In this document: positions 27,806 to 37,694 of the stretch, one piece after another
Layout: the number at the start of each line of letters is the position of its first letter
Numbering within the stretch: position 1 is the stretch's first letter
DNA from: Citromicrobium bathyomarinum
GTDB taxonomy: Bacteria; Pseudomonadota; Alphaproteobacteria; Sphingomonadales; Sphingomonadaceae
Reading direction: 5' to 3'
DNA length: 64,000 bases
Assembly: GCA_001306305.2 (NCBI GenBank)
Contig: CP155577.1
Span: 2,835,501 to 2,899,500 of the forward strand
The notes under the pieces: generated by a model
What the model was told of the DNA's origin: nothing
What the model saw: the letters and a program-made list of their open reading frames with translations, nothing else
The model's database searches: none
Made by a program: the position numbers and the translations under genes

Positions 27806-28915
27806 TCACTCATCGTCCTCAAGAACCTTGTCGATTGCATCGAAGACGGCTCTTAATTCTGCCCAGAGTTCTTTCGTTCGGTCGGTCGGGTCATTCCAAG
27901 CATCAATTCCCGGCTTACGAAGCCCTTTGAGGGCCTGTTTGAGAGCATACTCTGTGGCACCAGATTGATCTGTCTCAGCCTCATCGTCCGAAACCTTCAC
28001 AGCCTCATCAAACGATTTCTCTGGATCAGACAAGAGCGCGAGTGCGGCATCGCTTTCGACTATCTGCTTTAGCTGTCGAATCTGGCGATTGGCATTTTGA
28101 AGTTTCGGGTCGTACTTTTCACCATCCACCTCAGACGGGCTCAAGAGCTGATAGAATAAGGTTCGACTCTCATCATTCTGGGCCGTGTATGTATCATTTG
28201 AGAAATCGAGCCATTCGCGGAGCTGTGGTGACGAGACCGTTTCATGAAAAAAACTATAAAGTTTTGGGCTGGCATGAACGCCGAATTCATCGTCGCTCTC
28301 CATCTGGTTGAGCGCCTTAGATGCCCGATAGCGCCTTCCAACCTCTTGAGGACTTATCCCAATTTGCTTTGCAACTTGGGAAAAGCTCTCCGCCTCATCT
28401 TCGTACATCTCCACCACAAGCTTTGCTTGCTGGTACGCGCCCCATTCACGAATCCCAGAAACATGACGAATTGCCATGAGGGTCTTGTGAAAATTGTCCT
28501 TTTCCTTCTTCTCACCACTCACGATTATAACTGGGAGAGCACCTAATGAGCTCTTCACTTCGTCGGAAAGATCGACGGAACCATCCTCTTGATCCCGGAG
28601 AAGTGTTTTGACCGCTGCGGCGCGACGATTCCCTTCAATGACTAAATAGCGCTTCCGGTCGTCCTGTTCATCGAACTCTTCGACTACCAATTGGTCTAAT
28701 GGGACGAAGCCATTGCTCGCGATCGAATCTCTCAACGACTCGAGGTCGAAGCCTTGATGGGACGTAAGAAGGTCCAACGCCTTAGCTTGAACGCCATCTT
28801 CGCCGTAACGTTCGCGCTTAGCGACTTTTCTATATCCGGGGATATCGAGGAATCGATAGTTATTCGGATCTAAAAGCAACTGCTCAGGAGCGATCTTTGT
28901 GACTTCGGTTTCCAC
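27806..28915 (-). CDS. ParB/Srx-like N-terminal domain protein with helix-turn-helix
   Basis: The 369-residue product starts at GTG 28915 with GGGGA upstream. Its N-terminal half is ParB/sulfiredoxin-like: LRDSIASNGFVPLDQLVVEE followed by the motif YLVIEGNRRAAAVKTLL (about residue 95). A helix-turn-helix follows (SFSQVAKQIGISPQEVGRRYR, about residue 185). The C-terminus is acidic and helical with a long charged stretch (DDEAETDQSG). The motif EGNRR departs from the GERR of chromosomal ParB, and no ParA lies nearby, so plasmid or chromosome partition is unlikely. Its stop overlaps the GTG of the Mrr-like gene, giving a two-gene operon. Base composition is clearly AT-rich relative to the window. 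Confidence 0.75.
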   Translation of the reverse strand: METEVTKIAPEQLLLDPNNYRFLDIPGYRKVAKRERYGEDGVQAKALDLLTSHQGFDLESLRDSIASNGFVPLDQLVVEEFDEQDDRKRYLVIEGNRRAAAVKTLLRDQEDGSVDLSDEVKSSLGALPVIIVSGEKKEKDNFHKTLMAIRHVSGIREWGAYQQAKLVVEMYEDEAESFSQVAKQIGISPQEVGRRYRASKALNQMESDDEFGVHASPKLYSFFHETVSSPQLREWLDFSNDTYTAQNDESRTLFYQLLSPSEVDGEKYDPKLQNANRQIRQLKQIVESDAALALLSDPEKSFDEAVKVSDDEAETDQSGATEYALKQALKGLRKPGIDAWNDPTDRTKELWAELRAVFDAIDKVLEDDE

Positions 28916-28971
28916 TACAATCCCCTAGATGTTGACGCCTTCTGATACGCAGCCAGACGCTCCTAAATCAA

Positions 28972-31911
<2,940 letters not shown>

Positions 31912-31920
31912 AGGGCGCGT

Positions 31921-31935
31921 GTTCCGCTTGTGTTC
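31921..31935. promoter_or_regulatory. SOS (LexA) box upstream of uvrA
   Basis: The plus strand reads GTTC-CGCTTGT-GTTC, an exact GTTC-N7-GTTC direct repeat ten bases before the uvrA start. Its orientation relative to the gene is opposite to that at recA. Occupancy by LexA here would overlap the translation-initiation or promoter region. Confidence 0.75.
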
Positions 31936-32094
31936 TTATCTGTCAAGGATGCCGGGTGGCCTATCCGCAGTGAAGCGAGCGACCGGCATGGGCGGTTCCG
32001 CCCTGTTGCGGAGAATGTGGTGCGGCGGGGCTGGATTTGAAGACGCAAGCTCTGCGTCAGTTCAGAGGATCGTGTGAGATGGCCGTGACCGTTT

Positions 32095-33705
32095 TCAAAC
32101 GAAAAACCTGAGCATGTGCGCCGCGAAGTCTGTCAGCATCGGCAGGACTGCCTGAAACTGCGGGTGAGCTGACACCGACAACGCAAGCGCGATCTGCGAT
32201 TCCATTTGCAGCGAGAGCCCGGCGACATTCGCTCTATACCGATCCTTGACCGACCAATTCTCCGGCGAGGCTCCTGTCGCATTGTCGGGCACCTCGAGCT
32301 CGGGGCCACCATAAGCGATTTCCATGCCGATCCGGATGACCGCATCGAAGTATCTTCGCGCGGTTGCGTCGGTCACGCCCTGATCGCGCAGCGCCTCCGC
32401 CAATTCCTGGAAGCGTTTGACATCCTCTATCAGGGGATGCGTCGCCGCCATTTCCTTGTTCGGTTCGATCTGCGCGCGCGCTCTAGCTTGATCGGCCTCC
32501 TCTGGCACTCGACCGAACAGCCGATCATTCGCCTCGAGGAATGTGGCAAAGGTATCGTCGAGACCCTTGGCCCAAGAATCGTGACCGTCGTAACGATGGA
32601 GCTTTCGAACGACACCCGCCGCCGGGTCCAAAGTGTCCGATGGAGGGTTTGCCTTTTCTCTTTCGAGAACGACTGCGTAGGTATTGAGCGCGGCTTTCAG
32701 GGCCCGCGGTGCATTATCTTCGAGCCCGTCGGCCAGCAATCGAGCAAGATCGACGAGCTGGTTGGCGAGCGAGACTGTAGGTTTTCCCGCTCCGAGACCG
32801 AAATCCTTGTTCGCGCGGATCGTGATCTTGCCATCGACTACTGCGGCTTGCGGGTCGGCGGTGCGCTCGAGAATGTCCCGAACTTCGGATTCCGACAGGC
32901 TTCCGCCTCCGGTATAGCCGCCAAGCTCCTCGACCTTGGCAGCTATCTCGCGGTTGATCTCGGCGGGCTCGCGTTTCCACCAGACGTCGTCCTGATCGAT
33001 GAGGTAGCGGTAGAAGGCATTATCGGCCTCATCGTCGAACCCGGAAAAGGCCGACTTTCCCTCGATCCGCCTCTCGTACCATTCGGCCCAGATCGCAAAA
33101 CCGTCATTCGAGCGACGCAGCCAGTTGCGGCCTCGCTCCCAACTCTCGACAAACCATGCGGGCGCATCGGGCCAGACATGCAATGTCAGCAGCCGGTCAG
33201 ACGACACCTCTCCGTCCGCCAGTAACTCGCAGTCACGAGCGATCATAGACCAGATGACGGTGTCGGCGTAGGCCGCAGCAGCGGCGTCGGAAGCGGCGTA
33301 GGCGGTAGCGGCGGCGGCGGCGGCGGAAGTGGGGCCGGCGGAGGTGTTGGCGATGGCGGCGTAGGAGGTAGCGGCGACGGCGGCGGCGGCGCTGGCGGCG
33401 TCACGGGCAGCAACGCTGTAGGCGGCTTGGCGGGCGGCAGTGTAGGCGGCGTCAGCGGCAGCGGCAGCGGCGGCTAATCTGTGATAGGCTGGCATTTTGC
33501 GATCACCCGATGATACGGTTGTCGCTCGCAAGCAGACCAGAACCAAATCGCGACGATCTTCCTCTTTTGGTGAAAATTCGGCATCAAGCACAACCGGCAG
33601 CACGCGCAGCACGGTGCGCAGAGCGATCGCTTGCGCCCACTCGCGGGGCTTGTCTTCCAGCCAAGCCTCAAGCTCTTGCTGTGATGTGATGGTCAGATCG
33701 GCCAC
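32095..33705 (-). CDS. Large protein with alanine-rich repeat region, unknown function
   Basis: The 536-residue protein starts at GTG 33705 after AGGAGG. Residues about 70-150 are a run of degenerate Ala-rich units such as AAAAAAADAAYTAARQAAYS and AAAAAATAYAASDAAAAAYAD. The rest is soluble, charged and helical, with motifs DVWWKREPAEINREIAAKVEEL and PDAPAWFVESWERGRNW. There is no signal peptide. Similar Ala-repeat proteins exist in other Alphaproteobacteria, but I do not recognise a named family. It lies upstream of uvrA on the same strand. GC content is a little lower than the housekeeping genes. Confidence 0.65.
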   Translation of the reverse strand: MADLTITSQQELEAWLEDKPREWAQAIALRTVLRVLPVVLDAEFSPKEEDRRDLVLVCLRATTVSSGDRKMPAYHRLAAAAAAADAAYTAARQAAYSVAARDAASAAAAVAATSYAAIANTSAGPTSAAAAAATAYAASDAAAAAYADTVIWSMIARDCELLADGEVSSDRLLTLHVWPDAPAWFVESWERGRNWLRRSNDGFAIWAEWYERRIEGKSAFSGFDDEADNAFYRYLIDQDDVWWKREPAEINREIAAKVEELGGYTGGGSLSESEVRDILERTADPQAAVVDGKITIRANKDFGLGAGKPTVSLANQLVDLARLLADGLEDNAPRALKAALNTYAVVLEREKANPPSDTLDPAAGVVRKLHRYDGHDSWAKGLDDTFATFLEANDRLFGRVPEEADQARARAQIEPNKEMAATHPLIEDVKRFQELAEALRDQGVTDATARRYFDAVIRIGMEIAYGGPELEVPDNATGASPENWSVKDRYRANVAGLSLQMESQIALALSVSAHPQFQAVLPMLTDFAAHMLRFFV

Positions 33706-33843
33706 ATCGTCCCCTCCTTGATCACAATCCCCCGCGTCGCACACCAGGTCAAGCACACAACTACCCGCGCGCCGTTCCTCTCCCGGAACATCCCCGCGCC
33801 GCAACCGCTAGTCCTCCGAACCGATATTCGAAGGACCACACCC

Positions 33844-34446
33844 ATGAAAGTACTCGTCTCCGGCGCGACCGGTCACACTGGCAAGCGCCTCGTCCCCCAG
33901 CTCATCGAAGCGGGCCATTCGCCCATCGCGCTCGTTCGCGACGGTTCCGACACCTCGACGCTCCCCGCCGGATGCGACACGCGCAACGGCGATCTGACCG
34001 ATCTGCCGCAAGATGTGTGTGAGGGCATCGACGCGGTGATCTTTGCCGCAGGCTCGGGCAGCAAGACCGGGCCGGACATGACCGACAAGGTCGACCGCGA
34101 CGGCGCCAAGGCGCTGGTCGACCGGGCCAAGGCGGCGGGCGTGAAGCGCTTCGTGATGCTGAGCGCACGCGGCGTGGACGATCCCGATCCGGACTCGGAC
34201 CTCTATCACTACGCGCTCGCCAAGAAGGCGGCGGACGATCACCTGATCGCCTCGGGCGTGCCCTACGCGATCATCCGCCCCGGCGCGCTGACGCACGACG
34301 ACGGCCAGCGCGACATTCGTCTGGGCGACGATGTCGAGGGCGACGGGACCACCGCGCGCGGCGATCTCGCCGCGGTGCTGGTGCGCGCGGTGGATGATGC
34401 TGCGCTTGAAAACCGCGTCGTGCCGATGGAATCGCACGGCATTTGA
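33844..34446 (+). CDS. NAD(P)-binding NmrA/atypical SDR protein
   Basis: The 200-residue protein starts with MKVLVSGATGHTGKRLV, the Rossmann glycine motif of the NmrA/atypical SDR group, followed by VIFAAGSGSK. A YHYALAKKAADDHL helix and an IIRPGALTHDDG segment follow. Such proteins sense or reduce with NAD(P). The next gene starts 31 bases downstream, so the two may be co-transcribed. Confidence 0.85.
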   Translation: MKVLVSGATGHTGKRLVPQLIEAGHSPIALVRDGSDTSTLPAGCDTRNGDLTDLPQDVCEGIDAVIFAAGSGSKTGPDMTDKVDRDGAKALVDRAKAAGVKRFVMLSARGVDDPDPDSDLYHYALAKKAADDHLIASGVPYAIIRPGALTHDDGQRDIRLGDDVEGDGTTARGDLAAVLVRAVDDAALENRVVPMESHGI

Positions 34447-34477
34447 CGAAACGGGCGGCGGAGAGGACAGGAGCGCC

Positions 34478-35014
34478 ATGCACCGCCTCTTCGTCGCCCT
34501 TCGTCCGCCAGAGGCCATCCGCGATCCGCTGATCGACACCATGGAGGGCGTCGAGGGCGCGCGGTGGCAGGCAGACGAGCAGCTGCATCTGACGCTGCGT
34601 TTCGTCGGCGAGGTCGACCGGGCGCAGGCGAACGATTTGGTCAGCGCGCTGGAGACGGTGCGCGCGCCGCGCTTTGCCTTGGACCTGCGCAGCGTCGGTA
34701 CTTTCGAGCGCAAGGGCCGGGTCGGCTCGCTGTGGGCCGGGGTCGAAGAAAGCGAGCCGCTGAACATTCTCCAGCGCCGGGTCGAGCGTGCGTGCCGCGC
34801 CGCCGGGCTGGAGCCGGTGAAGCGCAAGTTCGTGCCGCATGTGACCATCGCGCGGGTCAATGCCTCGACCGGGCCGATCGGCGGGTGGCTGGCCCAGCAT
34901 GCCCGGCTCGCGCTGCCGGCATGGCAGGTCGAAACGTTTCATCTTTATGAGAGCCGGCTGGATGCAGGCGGCGCGCATTACGAGCCGGTCGTCGCGTTCC
35001 CCCTGACGGATTAG
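34478..35014 (+). CDS. thpR: RNA 2',3'-cyclic phosphodiesterase (2H family)
   Basis: The 178-residue protein begins MHRLFVALRPPEAIRDPL and has the two catalytic HxT motifs of the 2H family: LHLTLRFVGEV and HVTIARVN. It ends in FHLYESRLDAGGAHYEPV. The family hydrolyses 2',3'-cyclic phosphates at RNA ends and was once assigned as 2'-5' RNA ligase. The ATG follows GGACAGGAG. Confidence 0.88.
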   Translation: MHRLFVALRPPEAIRDPLIDTMEGVEGARWQADEQLHLTLRFVGEVDRAQANDLVSALETVRAPRFALDLRSVGTFERKGRVGSLWAGVEESEPLNILQRRVERACRAAGLEPVKRKFVPHVTIARVNASTGPIGGWLAQHARLALPAWQVETFHLYESRLDAGGAHYEPVVAFPLTD

Positions 35015-35018
35015 CGCA

Positions 35019-36005
35019 TCAGAACAGCGTCTGCTTCACCGGGACCGTCAGCCCCACTTGCTGCGCGATCATGCCGATCCATTCGCCGACCTTGGCGATC
35101 TCGTCCTCCACCACCGCGCTGTGGGTGGCGGCGCGGTCGCGGGTCGATTTCTCGGTGAAATCGGCTCCGGTCTTGGCGTCGCGGGCGAAGACGGGGCCTT
35201 GCGCGATTTCCTTCGCTCTGGCGGGGTCGATCGCGACCCCGGTGAAGCTGCCGATCGCCGCCAGCGTCTCTGCCCGCGCGCCATCGAAGCGGTCGCCGTC
35301 GAGCACACGGACCCGATCGCCATATTGCCGCGCGATCGCATCGAGATAGCGCTGATTGAGGAACCACGCGAGACCGGCGGCCTGCAGGTCGGTCATCAGG
35401 AATTGCTCGCGCCCGTCCATCCCCAGATCGAGCGGCGCATAGCCCATCATTTCAAGATAGAGCTGGCGCCCCCAGCGCCGCCCCATCATCCCCTTGCGGA
35501 TCACCGCCGCAAGGAAGCTGGGCAGCGGGTTGGTCATGAAGATCGCGCGCGCCTGCGGTGCAGCGTTCATCAGTGCGGGGACCAGCCGGTTGGCATGGTT
35601 GGTGGGCTTGACGAACACCGCCTCGCCCTCACCCCACGTTCGCGCGAGCAGCTGCGTCACCGGGGCGACCAGCGGCTCGCCCGCCTGCCCTGCATTGACG
35701 AGGCTGGCGATAATCCCTGGCTCGCTTAGCCCGGCGGACACGCCCGGTATGTCGAGCGCGCGGACCAGCAGGGTGGATCGGCAGAAGGCGGTGTGGAAGA
35801 TGAAGTGCAGCGGTCCTGTTGCTGGCGAGAGGCGTTGCACCTCGGCCAGCGGGAGCGCGCGCGTTTCCCCGGTGCGATCGGCGAGAAAGCCGGTATCGGC
35901 CAGCGCGGCGCGCTCAACCCGCAGAAACTCCATCGTGCCCGCGACGGGATCGATCCGGTGGGGCAGCCAGTGCGGGTCTGCGGCGAGAGTTTTGGCATCG
36001 GACAT
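35019..36005 (-). CDS. Sulfotransferase-like protein, function unknown
   Basis: The 328-residue protein has a P-loop-like stretch FIFHTAFCRSTLL near residue 80 and VKPTNHANRLV near 130. These resemble the phosphosulfate-binding elements of bacterial sulfotransferase-like proteins. The C-terminal part includes VRVLDGDRFDGARAETLAAI and FTEKSTRDRAATHSAVV. It is cytoplasmic by appearance. Substrate and pathway are not evident. It converges with thpR. Confidence 0.55.
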   Translation of the reverse strand: MSDAKTLAADPHWLPHRIDPVAGTMEFLRVERAALADTGFLADRTGETRALPLAEVQRLSPATGPLHFIFHTAFCRSTLLVRALDIPGVSAGLSEPGIIASLVNAGQAGEPLVAPVTQLLARTWGEGEAVFVKPTNHANRLVPALMNAAPQARAIFMTNPLPSFLAAVIRKGMMGRRWGRQLYLEMMGYAPLDLGMDGREQFLMTDLQAAGLAWFLNQRYLDAIARQYGDRVRVLDGDRFDGARAETLAAIGSFTGVAIDPARAKEIAQGPVFARDAKTGADFTEKSTRDRAATHSAVVEDEIAKVGEWIGMIAQQVGLTVPVKQTLF

Positions 36006-36150
36006 GCCCAGCCGGTAGCCCAGCGCGGCAGCCTTCGCAAAGGGCGCAAATCGGTCGCCAACCGCTCCGAAACGTTAACGAGGCCCGACGAGTTGCGGAC
36101 CTATCCTACGCCTCGCCCGTTGAGAGAGTAAGATAACAGGAGGAAACCGC

Positions 36151-36213
36151 ATGATCGCCCGCGAGGCGACAGCAAGCAGCAGGGGCGCAGATGCCGTGGG
36201 AGGCCGGGGATGA
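36151..36213 (+). CDS. Possible 20-residue leader peptide before the lysozyme gene
   Basis: An ATG at 36151 has a strong AGGAGG seven bases upstream and opens a 20-codon frame reading MIAREATASSRGADAVGGRG. Its TGA overlaps the ATG of the lysozyme gene (ATGA). That is the best Shine-Dalgarno sequence in the spacer, and translation of the leader would bring ribosomes to the lysozyme start. No similarity is known to me. Confidence 0.4.
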   Translation: MIAREATASSRGADAVGGRG

Positions 36214-36971
36214 CCGGGCCTGTCACCATTCGCGACCACTCGGGGCCGAATATCGCGCGCAAGAAGCGCGGGGCCCGGGCGAAGCTGCGTGCCATGCATT
36301 CAGGCGACAGCACCCCGCGCAGCTCAAAGTTGCGCAGGCGGCTCAAACGTGCCCCGTGGGCGCTCGCCGCGGTATCCGTCGCCGCCGGATCGCTGGGAAG
36401 CTGCGCCCCGGGCCAGACCTCGGACGATGTGCGCGGCTGGTCGTATCAGACCAATCTCAAGACCAATCCAAACTTCACCCGCGTGAACGCGGCCCTGCTC
36501 GCCACCAGCGAGCGGATGCGCAAGGCGTTAGCGCAGGAAGAAGGGATGCGGCTGACCGTCTATCGCGATGTCGCGGGCTATCCCACGGTGGGCATCGGCC
36601 ATCTGGTGCGCCCCGAAGACGGGCTGAAGGTGGGCGACAGGATCACTCGCGAGCAGGCGATGGCGTTCCTTGCGCAGGACCTCAAAACCGCCGAGCAGGC
36701 GGTGGTCGATGTGGTCGGCGATCTGAAGCTGTATCAGCACGAATTCGATGCGCTGGTCGATCTGGCGTATAATGTGGGCGAAGGAACGCTTTCCGAAAGC
36801 GAGAGCCCCGATCTCAACCGGGCGATTGCCCTAGCGGACTATACAGGCATTGCCGAAGAACTTGATTACCGTTTCGCCGGCGGTCGGATCGCGGGCGGGC
36901 TCGTCCATCGATCCGAACGACGCGCGCAAATTTTCCTTGAGGCCAATTATGCGGATGTGCGCCCCGGCTAG
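36210..36971 (+). CDS. GH24 (T4-type) lysozyme, membrane-anchored
   Basis: The 253-residue protein carries the GH24 signature LAQEEGMRLTVYRDVAGYPTV (about residue 108), with the catalytic Glu, Asp and Thr in EEGMRLTVYRD...T. IGHLV and FDALVDLAYNVG follow. Its N-terminus is basic and ends in a hydrophobic stretch, AAVSVAAGSLGSC, which could be a membrane anchor or lipid site. An internal ATG at 36294 would give a more standard N-terminus. GH24 enzymes cut between MurNAc and GlcNAc. It could serve cell-wall turnover; no prophage genes lie around it. Confidence 0.8.
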   Translation: MTGPVTIRDHSGPNIARKKRGARAKLRAMHSGDSTPRSSKLRRRLKRAPWALAAVSVAAGSLGSCAPGQTSDDVRGWSYQTNLKTNPNFTRVNAALLATSERMRKALAQEEGMRLTVYRDVAGYPTVGIGHLVRPEDGLKVGDRITREQAMAFLAQDLKTAEQAVVDVVGDLKLYQHEFDALVDLAYNVGEGTLSESESPDLNRAIALADYTGIAEELDYRFAGGRIAGGLVHRSERRAQIFLEANYADVRPG

Positions 36972-37605
36972 GGTCCCACTGCCTGCCGGGCTCGGCGGCG
37001 CAGTTGCCGCCTGCGCGCTTTCCGCCTGCTCACCTGCCGCAGACCCCGCGCAGGGGCCTGCCGCGCGCGAGGGGGGAGTGGATACGCCGCTCCCTGCGCC
37101 GCAGGCGGCATCCGAAACTCAGACCGACAATTGCCTGCTGCTGGTGTGGCAGGATCAGGAGACGCGCGACGAGCGCTTCGATCTTGAGCACGACTCGGCC
37201 GAGGGCGGTGCAATCTCATGCTCCACCGGGACCACCGCAAGCCAGTTTGAACAGGTTCTGCGCGAAATCCGCGCGGCCGCGCAGGCGGACGACAAGGCGG
37301 CGATCCTGCAGGAGATCGGATTGCCGCTGCTCTACATCGACGACGAGGGCAATCGCCGCGAGTTGACCGATCCAGCAGACGTCGATGCGCGCTTTTCCGA
37401 GGTGTTCGACCAGGACGTACTCGCCCTCCTGCGCCGGATCGACCTCGACGGGCTGACCGTAGTGCCCGATCAGGGTGCCTTCCTGGAACTGGGATCGATC
37501 TGGCTGGTGGTCGATCGCAAAGGAGGCCGACCAAGAATCGTTACAATCAACAAGCAGGCGCTGGGCGAAGCGGGTTCTGCCAAGCCTGCGCAAGCACCGG
37601 ATTAG
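36949..37605 (+). CDS. Putative lipoprotein, unknown function
   Basis: The 218-residue protein overlaps the lysozyme end by 23 bases. GAGG lies before its ATG at 36949. The N-terminus MRMCAPARVPLPAGLGGAVA leads to ACALSAC, a lipobox. The mature part is acidic and contains a motif DDEGNRRELTDPADVDARF. It ends in QALGEAGSAKPAQAPD. No known domain is recognised. Confidence 0.6.
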   Translation: MRMCAPARVPLPAGLGGAVAACALSACSPAADPAQGPAAREGGVDTPLPAPQAASETQTDNCLLLVWQDQETRDERFDLEHDSAEGGAISCSTGTTASQFEQVLREIRAAAQADDKAAILQEIGLPLLYIDDEGNRRELTDPADVDARFSEVFDQDVLALLRRIDLDGLTVVPDQGAFLELGSIWLVVDRKGGRPRIVTINKQALGEAGSAKPAQAPD

Positions 37606-37694
37606 AGCATCGAGCCTCGGCAAGCCGCTGTTCAAGAAGGCTCTGCTAGGCCATAGCCAACCCAGTTTTCACCGTAACAACGGAGCGAATTTAC

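Larger units (their letters stand above)
25976..27809 (-). pseudogene. Mrr-type restriction endonuclease gene, split by an IS5-family insertion
   Basis: The two halves lie on either side of an insertion sequence. The upstream half (27809 to 27402) starts at a GTG that overlaps the stop of the ParB-like gene, and ends in a helix-rich region plus RALNPDEFESFGAALIRSLG. The downstream half (26440 to 25976) resumes with the catalytic segment GDQGIDF and then IDFIGQAKHY, followed by VRELVGSLELARS, FALLITTGTVTAGARAVAEK and GEQIATYLADLGVG. E, D and QxK are the active-site residues of Mrr-like PD-(D/E)XK nucleases. If the IS and one TGA copy are removed, the frame is continuous for 291 codons and reads GASVSEKTRQTGDQGIDFVG across the junction. 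As it stands, the gene cannot make the full protein. Confidence 0.8.

Noticed and set aside
27806-28915. Chromosomal partition ParB
   Set aside because: No ParA gene or parS-like site is seen beside it, and the EGNRR motif differs from the usual GERR.
33270-33480. Triplet-rich GC track as a CRISPR or tandem repeat array
   Set aside because: There are no constant direct repeats with unique spacers; it is the coding track of an Ala-rich protein. No CRISPR array is seen in the window.
36210-36971. Prophage endolysin
   Set aside because: GH24 lysozymes are common in phages, but no holin, spanin, tail or integrase genes lie nearby, and the N-terminus looks membrane-anchored.
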